The notes beneath the pieces are model-generated. The model searched no databases, had not been told where the DNA came from, and worked only from the letters and a program-made list of their open reading frames with translations. A DNA stretch of 64,000 nt from Chitinophaga filiformis (GTDB lineage: Bacteria; Bacteroidota; Bacteroidia; Chitinophagales; Chitinophagaceae). Positions within the stretch are counted from its first letter, which is position 1; every line of letters begins with the position of its first letter. Positions 36,618-45,638 of the stretch are shown here, piece after piece. The DNA lies in the NCBI RefSeq assembly GCF_021646545.1, contig NZ_JAKIRP010000009.1, positions 62,001 to 126,000 of the forward strand, read 5' to 3'. The position numbers and the translations under genes are program-made.

Positions 36618-37808
36618 ATGAGGAAAAAAAAAGTATTGGTTGTTTTTGGTACGAGACCCGAAGCCATAAAAATGGCGCCACTGGTAAAAAGACTGATGAG
36701 CCATCCTGAGAAGTTTGAAGCCATCGTTTGTGTAACAGGGCAGCATCGCGAGATGCTTGATCAGGTGCTGCGGATATTTGATATCACACCGGATTATGAC
36801 CTGAATATCATGAAGCAGGGGCAGGACCTGACAGATGTGACAGTGAGGGTGCTTGAAGGAATGAGAGAGGTGTTGAGCGAGGTGACGCCCGATATTGTGC
36901 TGGTACACGGCGATACAACAACGTCGACCGCTGCCGCACTGGCCGCCTTTTACAAGCAGATACCCGTGGCACATGTGGAGGCGGGGCTAAGAACGCATAA
37001 TATCTACAGTCCATGGCCTGAAGAAATGAACCGGAACCTCACAGGACGGCTCGCCACTTGTCATTTCGCACCGACGGAGACTGCAAGGCAGAATCTCCTG
37101 AGGGAAGGCATATCCGACGATAGGATATACGTGACCGGTAATACCGTGATCGATGCACTTTACCTGGTGCTGAACAGAGTGCTGACCGACGATCAGCTGA
37201 AACAGGAGACGGAGTGTGAGCTGACAAAGATGGGCATCTCCCGGGAGCTGATCAACGAATGGCAGCACAAGAATGGTCATGCAGGCAGACGGATGATCCT
37301 GATAACGGGGCACCGCCGGGAGAATTTCGGTGATGGCTTCCTCAACATCTGTAGCGCTATCAAAGAGCTGGCACAGAAGCACAAGAACGTTGACTTTATC
37401 TATCCCGTGCATCTCAATCCGAATGTAAGAAAGCCGGTGGCAGATGTATTGATGAACGAGCAGTTGCCGAATGTGTTTATTATCGAACCACTGGAATACC
37501 TGCCTTTTATCTACCTCATGAATCGCAGTTATCTAATCCTTACGGATAGCGGAGGTATCCAGGAAGAGGCGCCGGGACTGGGAAAACCGGTGCTTGTGAT
37601 GAGGCATACTACCGAACGGCCGGAAGCTGTGGCGGCAGGAACGGTATCGTTGGTAGGCACAGACAAAGCAAAAATATACGAGTACGTAGATAGTCTTCTT
37701 ACTAACCGCGAAGCATACGAGAGTATGTCAAATGCTGTAAATCCTTATGGGGATGGAAGATCGTGCGAGAGGATAGTAGCGCATATAAATGAACTGGAAA
37801 CAATATGA
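36618..37808 (+). CDS. wecB: UDP-N-acetylglucosamine 2-epimerase (first copy)
   Basis: This 396-residue non-hydrolysing epimerase interconverts UDP-GlcNAc and UDP-ManNAc. [53 protein letters not shown] and the C-terminal [18 protein letters not shown] are all canonical WecB motifs. It overlaps the flippase gene by 4 bases and follows the dehydrogenase by 12. A second paralog lies at 47840. Confidence 0.94.
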   Translation: MRKKKVLVVFGTRPEAIKMAPLVKRLMSHPEKFEAIVCVTGQHREMLDQVLRIFDITPDYDLNIMKQGQDLTDVTVRVLEGMREVLSEVTPDIVLVHGDTTTSTAAALAAFYKQIPVAHVEAGLRTHNIYSPWPEEMNRNLTGRLATCHFAPTETARQNLLREGISDDRIYVTGNTVIDALYLVLNRVLTDDQLKQETECELTKMGISRELINEWQHKNGHAGRRMILITGHRRENFGDGFLNICSAIKELAQKHKNVDFIYPVHLNPNVRKPVADVLMNEQLPNVFIIEPLEYLPFIYLMNRSYLILTDSGGIQEEAPGLGKPVLVMRHTTERPEAVAAGTVSLVGTDKAKIYEYVDSLLTNREAYESMSNAVNPYGDGRSCERIVAHINELETI

Positions 37809-39319
37809 GTCGCGTACTGATTTCAAGAGTGGCTGCCATTTTACCTGAGAAGGCGACCGGCTTCATAAAAGGCAACCTGAGCTCAGACCTTGCCAAAAAG
37901 GTGTCTTCGGGCATCATCTGGAGTTTTATCGGGACTATCGGATCAAGACTGCTGATCTTTCTGACATATGTGGCAATAGCAAGGATACTGAAGAAACAGG
38001 GCTTTGGAGAGCTGGGTATGATCCGGTCTACGGTGGATATGTTCTCTACATTCGCAGGGCTGGGGCTTGGTGTGACTGCAACGAAGTTTGTTTCTGAATT
38101 CAGTATAAAAGACAAGATCAAGGCAGGACGTATCATCAGAATGTCGTACCTGATCTCGTGGGTGACCGGAGTAGTGGTAGCAGGACTGATATTTATTTAT
38201 GCCGAACCACTGGCAGCTGTTTCGTTGAAATCGAAAGAGCTGATCAGGGATCTGCAGCTGGGTGGACTTGCCATCCTGTTCTACTCTGTAAACGGGGTGC
38301 AGAACGGTATACTGTTGGGATTGGAAAAGTTTAAGAGTATCTCCAGGATTAACCTGATAGGCGGTTTGATCAACATCCCGGTTGCTATTTTGCTGTGCTG
38401 GTTCTTTGGCGTAGCGGGTGCTGTAATTGCGTTGGCCAGCAATGCCGTTGTAATCTGCGCGATCGGTTTTTTTGAAGTGAGAAAGGCGGCCAAAGCATAT
38501 GGCATCAATGTCAACGAGGCCGGTTTTACAAAAGAACTGAATGTGCTGTTCTCGTATAGTCTGCCGGCAGTATTAAGCGGAGGACTGGTATTGCCGGTGA
38601 ACTGGTTCTGCAACGCGTTCCTGGTAGAGCTGCCCAATGGCTATCAGCAACTGGGTATCTATAATGCGGCCTTAAATATCATGCTGGTTGTAACAGTGAT
38701 CAATGGTATGATAGGGCAGGCCTTTTTACCTTATGTGGTCAAGAACCTGGAGAATACGAACAAGAAGTTTGAGATGGCCAATAACTATCTGCCCTGGATC
38801 GTTGGCATTTTCATATCACTTCCTTTTATGTATGTGCCCGAATTGGGTAACCTGCTATTCGGTCGTGATTATGCCGGAGAGATGCTGAAAAGCTCTATCG
38901 TACTGGTCATGTTCACCACCGTCATTGTAGCACACCGCCAGGGTATAGCGCGGAACTTTACCGCGAGAGGATACATGTGGTGGAGCCTGATCACAAATGT
39001 TGTGTGGGGCATAACAGCATTGGTGAGCATGGAATTTTTAAAACACTATGGCGCTATCGGACGATCCGGCGCCTATGCAATCGCCTATTTTCTGAACACA
39101 CTCGTGTTCATCCCATTTTATACCTCAAGAAAGCTGTGCGAGAAAGACTATGTCTGGTCGTTCGAAAGTATATCAATATGGCTGCTGATCCTGTTTTCAG
39201 CAGCGCTGATGATCTTTACTGAGATCGCGATCGCACTACGAATATTCATATTACTATCTGTGCTGGGAGCAATTGTTTTTTTACTGATCAGGACATTTAA
39301 ACGTCTTACTGGTCAGTGA
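37805..39319 (+). CDS. Oligosaccharide flippase (Wzx-like, MATE/MOP superfamily)
   Basis: This 504-residue protein has about 12 to 14 predicted membrane helices in the Polysacc_synt pattern, beginning with a cytoplasmic segment and [21 protein letters not shown]. The motif [17 protein letters not shown] is typical of Wzx. It would flip the lipid-linked repeat unit to the periplasm. It starts within the stop of wecB (4-base overlap). A 155-base gap follows it, the first large gap in the cluster, so a new transcript may start there. Confidence 0.92.
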   Translation: MSRVLISRVAAILPEKATGFIKGNLSSDLAKKVSSGIIWSFIGTIGSRLLIFLTYVAIARILKKQGFGELGMIRSTVDMFSTFAGLGLGVTATKFVSEFSIKDKIKAGRIIRMSYLISWVTGVVVAGLIFIYAEPLAAVSLKSKELIRDLQLGGLAILFYSVNGVQNGILLGLEKFKSISRINLIGGLINIPVAILLCWFFGVAGAVIALASNAVVICAIGFFEVRKAAKAYGINVNEAGFTKELNVLFSYSLPAVLSGGLVLPVNWFCNAFLVELPNGYQQLGIYNAALNIMLVVTVINGMIGQAFLPYVVKNLENTNKKFEMANNYLPWIVGIFISLPFMYVPELGNLLFGRDYAGEMLKSSIVLVMFTTVIVAHRQGIARNFTARGYMWWSLITNVVWGITALVSMEFLKHYGAIGRSGAYAIAYFLNTLVFIPFYTSRKLCEKDYVWSFESISIWLLILFSAALMIFTEIAIALRIFILLSVLGAIVFLLIRTFKRLTGQ

Positions 39320-39348
39320 TTAAACGTGTCGTGAGGAGTAACATCAAT

Positions 39349-39434
39349 CACCAATCGGAAGATCTATAGCGAACTATTTTTTGAAGACAAACTGTGTTTG
39401 GTGCAAACCTGTATTCGCGGATACCTGATTGGTG
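39349..39434. other. Widely spaced inverted repeat between flippase and pyruvyltransferase genes
   Basis: CACCAATC (39349-39356) and GATTGGTG (39427-39434) are exact complements 70 bases apart in the 155-base gap. Whether they form a structure or an operator pair is open. Confidence 0.25.
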
Positions 39435-39474
39435 GGATACCGTTTACTGAACATAGTTTGTTAATTATAATATC

Positions 39475-40617
39475 ATGAGAAAAAACGTAGTAGTAAAAGG
39501 AGCATACGGAGAAGCAAATTTTGGAGATGACGCTTTGATGTGTACCATTGAGAACTTTTTTTTAACGAATGACCTGAGGCTGAATGTTGATTTTTGTGGC
39601 AGTTCGAGTGATTACTGTAAGCGGTTATTGAGGAAATCGGGATATGTGGATCTGAATGATAATAAAAAAACGACAGCTGATGTATTGATCTACGGAGGGG
39701 GCACACAGTTCTTTTTATTTAACTCCAATAAAGGCGGATTTTATCTGAAACTTTTTTGGAAGTTACTGACGGCTAACCCCGGGATGCTGATAAAGAAGAT
39801 CAAAAGTAAATTTTTCGGGAAGACCCTGGTATCCGCAAAGAAATCGGTAGGGCTTGGTTTAGGGCTTGGCCCGTTCAACCCGGAGAATAACAAGATAGAG
39901 GATGTTAAAAACCTTGTAGGGCAGATGGATATGTTATATGTGAGGGATGCTACATCGCTGTCTTATTGTAAGGATTGGGGATATGAAGATGTAAATGAGG
40001 GCGCGGATATATGTTATTCGAGCTTTCTGAATTATGATAAATCTATTCGCAGTAACGGAACGGGCAATCATAACGGACAAAAACGTAAGAAGATAGGGGT
40101 CATCGTAAGGGACTGGAACTATGAGAATGGAGGTAATGCCTATCAGGATACTTTGCTGAGAATGATTGATACGAACAATGATCCTCAGTATGAGTTCACG
40201 TTCATTATTTTCTCCAGTTTGCGTGACGTGGAATGGAAAAAGATCATCAGTGCAAGAAGATATCCGTGCCTGGAATGGGATCCTTTCCAGCATGGTATAG
40301 AGCATTTCATGGACAAACTGAATGCGTTTGATGGTTTTATTACGGCACGTTACCATGGAGGAGTAATGGCCTCCGTGCTGAACAAGCCGGTGGTATGCAT
40401 AGGCATAGAACCGAAGCTGGGCATACTATCGAGACAGGTCAAAGGCTTCCGGCTTTGGGATATGCCTTTCAGGGCGGACGATCTGAAGCAGGCAATGAAA
40501 GTCTTTGACGACAATAATTTTGACTGTACCGCTTCCGTGAATTCACTGAGAAAAAAGGCAGACGCGATGTTTGATTCATTGCACCAGTATTTATGCGAGC
40601 TCGAAAACCGGCAGTAA
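39475..40617 (+). CDS. Polysaccharide pyruvyl transferase family protein
   Basis: This 380-residue cytoplasmic protein should add pyruvate ketals to a sugar of the repeat unit using phosphoenolpyruvate. The start motif GEANFGDDALMCTIE and C-terminal ARYHGGVMASVLNKPVV are hallmarks of the PS_pyruv_trans/CsaB family, as is VLIYGGGTQFFLF. It begins after the gap that follows the flippase gene and is the first of a run of tightly spaced transferase genes. Confidence 0.92.
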   Translation: MRKNVVVKGAYGEANFGDDALMCTIENFFLTNDLRLNVDFCGSSSDYCKRLLRKSGYVDLNDNKKTTADVLIYGGGTQFFLFNSNKGGFYLKLFWKLLTANPGMLIKKIKSKFFGKTLVSAKKSVGLGLGLGPFNPENNKIEDVKNLVGQMDMLYVRDATSLSYCKDWGYEDVNEGADICYSSFLNYDKSIRSNGTGNHNGQKRKKIGVIVRDWNYENGGNAYQDTLLRMIDTNNDPQYEFTFIIFSSLRDVEWKKIISARRYPCLEWDPFQHGIEHFMDKLNAFDGFITARYHGGVMASVLNKPVVCIGIEPKLGILSRQVKGFRLWDMPFRADDLKQAMKVFDDNNFDCTASVNSLRKKADAMFDSLHQYLCELENRQ

Positions 40618-40644
40618 TAAAATGATAAAAACTAACCATAATAA

Positions 40645-41751
40645 ATGAAAGTTGAGACGTCATACAAGTCGGCTGTTATAGTATGCAAGGGTAATCCATC
40701 GTTTATTGCACCCGTTCTGAATGTGGTGCTGGGGCTCTCTAAACTGTATGAAAGCGTAAAACTGATCTGCGGCGATATCAGTAAAGAAAGCGAGGCTTTT
40801 CTTTTGGGGGAATGTAAAAATCTTTCCATAGAAAACCTCCGGCTGCAGGGCAGGGGTACATCCAAGATATTATCTGTTTATTACTTCAGGAAGAAGGTCT
40901 TTCAGCTCATAAATGACACTCCGCACGATCTTTTATGGATCGCTACGGGAGACACTGCTGTCAGCCTTGGTAACAAACTGAAAGGTTATCGGTTTGTGAT
41001 GTGCCTGCTGGAGTTGTATGATGCGGTGCCTGTTTATAACTTTTTGCTGAGGCGTCTTTCTCAGTATGCACATAAGATCGTAACAGCAGAGTATAACAGG
41101 TCTGCCATCCTGCGTGTGCGATGGAAACTGAAGCATACGCCTTATGTATTGCCCAATAAACCATACTTCAAACCGGTGGTACAGGGTAGTATTAATGGCA
41201 GTAACGGTCCGCTGGTGCAGAAGGTAAAAGACGAGATCAGTAAAGGGAAGAAAGTAATTCTTTACCAGGGGATCATCACACATTACAGGAGGCTGGATAC
41301 CATCGCCAAAGCCACATTTGAAGACGATTCGAAGTTCGTGTTCCTGATCGTGGGAAAGGATTTTGATTACATAGATACATTAAAGGGGATCAATCCCAAT
41401 ATCATCCATATTCCTTTCATCGATGCGCCGCTACACCTTGAGATCACCAAGCTGGCGGATATCGGTATAGTAGTATATGACTTCATTGACCTGAACAATA
41501 TCTACTGCGCGCCTAATAAGATATGGGAATATGCAATGTTTTCAAAGCCCATGTTGTGCAATGACATACCTGGACTAAAGTATACAGTGGAACATTACAG
41601 GGCAGGGCTCTGTACAGATTTCAATTGTGTGGAGTCTGTGAAGGATACAATGGGCAAGATCTTTTCTGACTACCGGGAGTATGCTTCTAATGCAGCCACC
41701 TTTTATAACAGTGTAGACCTGGATTCAATCATAAAAAATATTGTAAGATGA
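40645..41751 (+). CDS. Glycosyltransferase (GT4-like)
   Basis: This 368-residue protein looks like a GT-B glycosyltransferase. The N-terminal half carries LLWIATGDTAVSLGNKL, and the donor half has KVILYQGIITHYRRLDTI, VFLIVGKDFDYIDTL and the late CAPNKIWEYAMFSKPMLC motif. It overlaps the acyltransferase gene by 4 bases. Similarity to named families is weaker than for the other transferases, so donor and linkage are unknown. Confidence 0.82.
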   Translation: MKVETSYKSAVIVCKGNPSFIAPVLNVVLGLSKLYESVKLICGDISKESEAFLLGECKNLSIENLRLQGRGTSKILSVYYFRKKVFQLINDTPHDLLWIATGDTAVSLGNKLKGYRFVMCLLELYDAVPVYNFLLRRLSQYAHKIVTAEYNRSAILRVRWKLKHTPYVLPNKPYFKPVVQGSINGSNGPLVQKVKDEISKGKKVILYQGIITHYRRLDTIAKATFEDDSKFVFLIVGKDFDYIDTLKGINPNIIHIPFIDAPLHLEITKLADIGIVVYDFIDLNNIYCAPNKIWEYAMFSKPMLCNDIPGLKYTVEHYRAGLCTDFNCVESVKDTMGKIFSDYREYASNAATFYNSVDLDSIIKNIVR

Positions 41752-42281
41752 GCCTGAGACCTGGGAGATTGTTTCTTGTCAATAAGTTGATCCGCGCTTT
41801 ACCCGGTACAAGGATGTTCGGCCTGAAACGGAGCTTGCTGGCCTTTGCCGGAGCCAGGCTGGGCATGAATGTAAGGGTCATGGGGCTGAAAGTATCCGGG
41901 CCCTTTGAACTACAGGTAGGCGACAACACTTTCATTGGTGACGATACTTTCCTGGTGGGAGCTGTTGATAGCCGTATAAAGATCGGAAGGGACTGTGATA
42001 TTTCGTCCAGAGTAACGATCGTAACCGGCACGCATGAGTTAAGTCCTGATGGCGATAAAATGGCAGGAGAAGGTTATGGAAAAGACATCGTAATTGGCAA
42101 TGGTGTGTGGGTGGGTATCGGCTCTATCATACTTGGAGGCGTCACTATCGGTAACCGGGTCATTATTGGCGCCGGTTCTGTAGTAACAAAGGACGTTCCG
42201 GACTATTGCGTAGTAGCGGGTAATCCTGCAAAGATTATTAAGAAATATGATAACGTTCTGAAGATATGGGAAAAGACATGA
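41748..42281 (+). CDS. Hexapeptide-repeat acyltransferase
   Basis: This 177-residue protein has the left-handed beta-helix of O-acetyltransferases. Hexapeptide turns run from about residue 60 (LQVGDNTFIGDDTFLVGAVD), with VTGTHELSPDG carrying the likely catalytic His, and end with IIGAGSVVTKDVPDYCVVAG. It would acetylate a sugar of the repeat unit or a precursor. It is coupled by 4-base overlaps to the glycosyltransferase before it and to the polymerase after it. Confidence 0.92.
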   Translation: MSLRPGRLFLVNKLIRALPGTRMFGLKRSLLAFAGARLGMNVRVMGLKVSGPFELQVGDNTFIGDDTFLVGAVDSRIKIGRDCDISSRVTIVTGTHELSPDGDKMAGEGYGKDIVIGNGVWVGIGSIILGGVTIGNRVIIGAGSVVTKDVPDYCVVAGNPAKIIKKYDNVLKIWEKT

Positions 42282-43492
42282 GTATACGAGGCTTTGTCAA
42301 GAAAGGGTTGAACGTTGTTTTCATCATGTTCATCATTTTCAACTTCGGGTTAAAGTACGCCCATCTCAGTTTTCTGAACGGGGATGTACTTATTGTACCC
42401 GTGATGGTCGGATTTGTCCTGTTCCTGTCCTTTCTGAAAAGAGAGAAGGTATTCTCGCTGTTTATTCAGTTCCGGCTGTTTACAGCGCTGACATTACTTT
42501 TTATCGTTTACTATATTTTCCTGGATCCGCTGAAGGATGAATCATTGGTGTACCTGGTATCCAAAACGCTGTTGTTCCTGATGTTTACGTTGTTTATGTC
42601 GCTTAACACAGATGAATATAAACAGAAGTGTTTGAAGGGGCTGGCAATATTGATCCTCATTGGCCTGGTCTATGGCTCGTTTTCGCAGACGGTCGATTCT
42701 GAGACTTTCAGGCTGAGTTTTGGATTTATGAATGCAAACAGCGCCGGTACGCTTGCGGCCATTGCGTTCGGTATCATATTGCAGAACAAGTTCTTCAAAA
42801 AGATCATTGCTATACCATTGATGATCTATCTGACCTACGTTGTGCTCATGACGGGATCAAGGGCAGCGCTTGTTGTTTATATCGTAGCCTGGTTCTTTTC
42901 TGATATCAGGAAAATGCCCGCGTATAAATATCTGTTGCTGCTGTTGCCATTGCTGCTGTTATTACCCTATTTCATCTCCTATGTGGGCGATATGGACGCC
43001 AACAACGCCCTCAGCAGGTTGATGGACAGTCTTAGCGGAAAGGAGAGCATTTTCCGGAACAGGGAATATGCATATGGATGGGGACTGAAAACCTTCGAGG
43101 ACGAACTGATGAGGGGCCACGGCCTGGCAAGATATGGCTGGACAGACCCTAAGTTCAGTACCAACAACTTTGCCAGTAATCCTCATAATGGTTACCTGGG
43201 ATTGGGTATTATGATAGGAATAGTATTCGGGGCCATATTTATTCTCATACTGTTCTGGAATTGTGCAGTGTACACAATAGACTTCTTCAGGAACAAAAAA
43301 GAGGAACTACGTACCTATCTGTTTATTGTTATCAGCATTCTGATAACAGCGTTCGTGGAATCATATCTGATTGGGATCAATGAATTGATGACAAGTTTGT
43401 TTTGGTGTTGTGTGGCCCATATCCAGTTTGAATATTATATAAAGTCACGGGTTGAATTGCGTACCGGACAAAATAGTTATGCGCATGGCTAA
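42278..43492 (+). CDS. O-antigen polymerase-like membrane protein (Wzy)
   Basis: This 404-residue protein has about ten membrane helices and a large loop between residues about 235 and 300 (MDSLSGKESIFRNREYAYGW; LMRGHGLARYGW; NPHNGYLGLG), the Wzy_C/O-antigen-ligase pattern in which the H-N-G-Y loop is conserved. It would polymerise repeat units at the periplasmic face. The start at 42278 gives the 4-base overlap used elsewhere in this operon; ATG 42266 would add four residues. Confidence 0.9.
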   Translation: MSIRGFVKKGLNVVFIMFIIFNFGLKYAHLSFLNGDVLIVPVMVGFVLFLSFLKREKVFSLFIQFRLFTALTLLFIVYYIFLDPLKDESLVYLVSKTLLFLMFTLFMSLNTDEYKQKCLKGLAILILIGLVYGSFSQTVDSETFRLSFGFMNANSAGTLAAIAFGIILQNKFFKKIIAIPLMIYLTYVVLMTGSRAALVVYIVAWFFSDIRKMPAYKYLLLLLPLLLLLPYFISYVGDMDANNALSRLMDSLSGKESIFRNREYAYGWGLKTFEDELMRGHGLARYGWTDPKFSTNNFASNPHNGYLGLGIMIGIVFGAIFILILFWNCAVYTIDFFRNKKEELRTYLFIVISILITAFVESYLIGINELMTSLFWCCVAHIQFEYYIKSRVELRTGQNSYAHG

Positions 43493-44627
43493 GAATAGAA
43501 AGTTTGTTTTCTGGCAGAATATGGTGAGCGTACACCAGTCATGTTTCCTGCATTGCCTTTCGCTGAAAGAGCATGTGGAGGTGGTACTGGTAACGGTTGT
43601 TGCTATAGAAGAAAAGCGGAAAAGAATGGGCTGGACTATTCCCGATATGGGCCGCGTGAAACTGATCGTAGGGCCGGACCAGGCAGTGATCAATGATATT
43701 GTAACATCCTCAGACGAGAATACCTATCATATTTTCAGTGGTTTCGACAGTGAGCCTTTGTTCAGAAATGCCTTTGCTTATCTGACTGCTCACAGGCATC
43801 ACCTGGGTATTATGGCAGAGCCATATAGCTGGCTGGGTATTAAAGGACAACTCAGGTATCTGCGCAGTGTCTATCACAGGATGCGGTATGGAAAAATGTT
43901 TGATTTCATTCTTGCCATCGGCAGCAAGGGGATGGAAGTGTATAACAGGGCCGGATACAAAAAGGATAAGCTCTTTGAATGGGGGTACTTTGTACAGCCT
44001 GCCCCACCGGTAAGGGCAGAAGAAAGCGGGCCTTTCCGGGTGATGTATGCGGGAGGACTTGTACCCAACAAGGGCGTGCATACCCTTATAAGGGCATGGT
44101 CGAACGTGAAGAACAGCAATGGTGAATTGAACATTATAGGAGACGGCCCGGAAGCGCCTATGTTAAAAAGCCTGGTGAATGAGCTGACTTTGCCGAACGT
44201 AAAGTTCTCCGGTTTCCAGGACAACGAGACTGTCACAAAACTTATGGGTCAGCATGACCTGCTTGTGCTGCCCAGTATACTGAAAGAAGGCTGGGGTGCT
44301 GTGATCAATGAGGCACTGCAACAGGGCACGCCTGTTATCTGTACCGACCATTGTGGAGCCTCTGTATTACTGGGCGACCACAATTTCAGTACGGTCATCA
44401 GGGCGGGCGATATCAGCCGCCTGTCGGAAGAGATGAATAAGCGGATGAAGGCCGGGAAAGTGCCAGCAGGCGCCCGGGAAAAGATCAGGCGCTGGTCTGA
44501 ATGCCTGTCGGGCGCACGGGCAGCAGAATATTTCCTGGATATCATGCATTGTGTATATGAGGATGGGCCTGCTCCACAGGCGCCCTGGCGGAAAGGAAAG
44601 AGAAGGGAAACGCTTGTTGAGGGTTAA
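43479..44627 (+). CDS. Glycosyltransferase family 4 protein
   Basis: This roughly 382-residue GT-B enzyme has the donor-binding half well preserved: VMYAGGLVPNKGVHTLIRAW, LNIIGDGPEAPML and the E-x7-E segment VLPSILKEGWGAVINEAL followed by GTPVICTD. The N-terminal half includes GLDSEPLFRNAF-like acceptor elements and is less conserved. The start at 43479 overlaps the polymerase stop by 14 bases; ATG 43485 is also possible. The last 15 residues are basic (WRKGKRRET) and may touch the membrane. Confidence 0.9.
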   Translation: MRMAKNRKFVFWQNMVSVHQSCFLHCLSLKEHVEVVLVTVVAIEEKRKRMGWTIPDMGRVKLIVGPDQAVINDIVTSSDENTYHIFSGFDSEPLFRNAFAYLTAHRHHLGIMAEPYSWLGIKGQLRYLRSVYHRMRYGKMFDFILAIGSKGMEVYNRAGYKKDKLFEWGYFVQPAPPVRAEESGPFRVMYAGGLVPNKGVHTLIRAWSNVKNSNGELNIIGDGPEAPMLKSLVNELTLPNVKFSGFQDNETVTKLMGQHDLLVLPSILKEGWGAVINEALQQGTPVICTDHCGASVLLGDHNFSTVIRAGDISRLSEEMNKRMKAGKVPAGAREKIRRWSECLSGARAAEYFLDIMHCVYEDGPAPQAPWRKGKRRETLVEG

Positions 44628-44642
44628 AAATAAAAGACACAA

Positions 44643-45635
44643 ATGATACTATTGGACGCGGTGTATATTAATAATAGCGGAGGAAAGGTCTTACTGGACT
44701 ATCTCGTATCGGAGATCAGTAGTGCAGGGTTGGACTGTTATTATCTCTTCGATGCCAGGTGCAGGGGAGATTATCAGTTTATCCCGGACGACCGTAAAAC
44801 TTTTATGAAAGCTTCACTGTTAGAAAGACACCGGTTTTACAGGCAGCGCGGCAAGCAATTCGATAAGGTGTTGTGCTTTGGTAACCTGCCACCCACTATG
44901 CGTTTGAGAGCAAAGGTCTTTACTTATTTCCATAATGTTTCGCTTCTCAGCTACCCGGCAACTTATGGCCTGAAAGAGAAAACGCTGAAGAAGATCAAAG
45001 GAAGGCTGATCACTTTTTTAAGTGGGAATACAGATTATTTCCTCGTTCAGACGAATGAGGTAAAAACCTTACTCGCACAAAAAGGTGTGAAGGCAGAAAA
45101 AGTGATCGTAGCCCCATTCTATCATGTAGCATCGTGTAATGGCAATAGCAGCAGAAAAGATTCTTTTGTATTTATTAGTAATGGTAACACGCACAAGAAC
45201 CATAAGAACCTGCTGCAGGCCTGGCGTATGCTGGCAGAGAGGAGTATGTTCCCCGAACTGCATTTAACCGTGACAGGCAATTACAGTGAGTTGATCAACA
45301 CCATTGAGGAGTACAGAACAAAGGGATTGAAGGTGGTCAACCATGGGTTTGTAAATGCCTACGATCTGTATAGCCAGCATAAGTACCTGGTGTATCCTTC
45401 GCTTTGCGAAAGCTTCGGATTAGGATTGATCGAAGCCGTGAAATGCGGTTGTGACGTTGTGGCATCTGATTTGCCGTACGTTTTCGAAGTAGTTAATCCG
45501 ACGCTCGTATTTGATCCGATGGAACCCCGTTCAATAGCCGATAGCATAGAACAGATACTGAAAGGCAATAAGCTTAAATCAACAACACTCGTAGTAGAAA
45601 ATAAGATCAAAGAAATTGTAGACTATTTAAAATAA
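44643..45635 (+). CDS. Glycosyltransferase family 4 protein
   Basis: This 330-residue enzyme has a short N-terminal domain (DAVYINNSGGKVLLDYLV) and a clear GT4 donor domain (FVFISNGNTHKNHKNLLQAW, LTVTGNYSELI, VYPSLCESFGLGLIEAVKCG with the E-x7-E motif, DVVASDLPYV). The first segment resembles transferases that add to dTDP- or UDP-deoxy-sugar acceptors. It starts 15 bases after the previous gene and ends 3 bases before the next. Confidence 0.9.
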   Translation: MILLDAVYINNSGGKVLLDYLVSEISSAGLDCYYLFDARCRGDYQFIPDDRKTFMKASLLERHRFYRQRGKQFDKVLCFGNLPPTMRLRAKVFTYFHNVSLLSYPATYGLKEKTLKKIKGRLITFLSGNTDYFLVQTNEVKTLLAQKGVKAEKVIVAPFYHVASCNGNSSRKDSFVFISNGNTHKNHKNLLQAWRMLAERSMFPELHLTVTGNYSELINTIEEYRTKGLKVVNHGFVNAYDLYSQHKYLVYPSLCESFGLGLIEAVKCGCDVVASDLPYVFEVVNPTLVFDPMEPRSIADSIEQILKGNKLKSTTLVVENKIKEIVDYLK

Positions 45636-45638
45636 CGT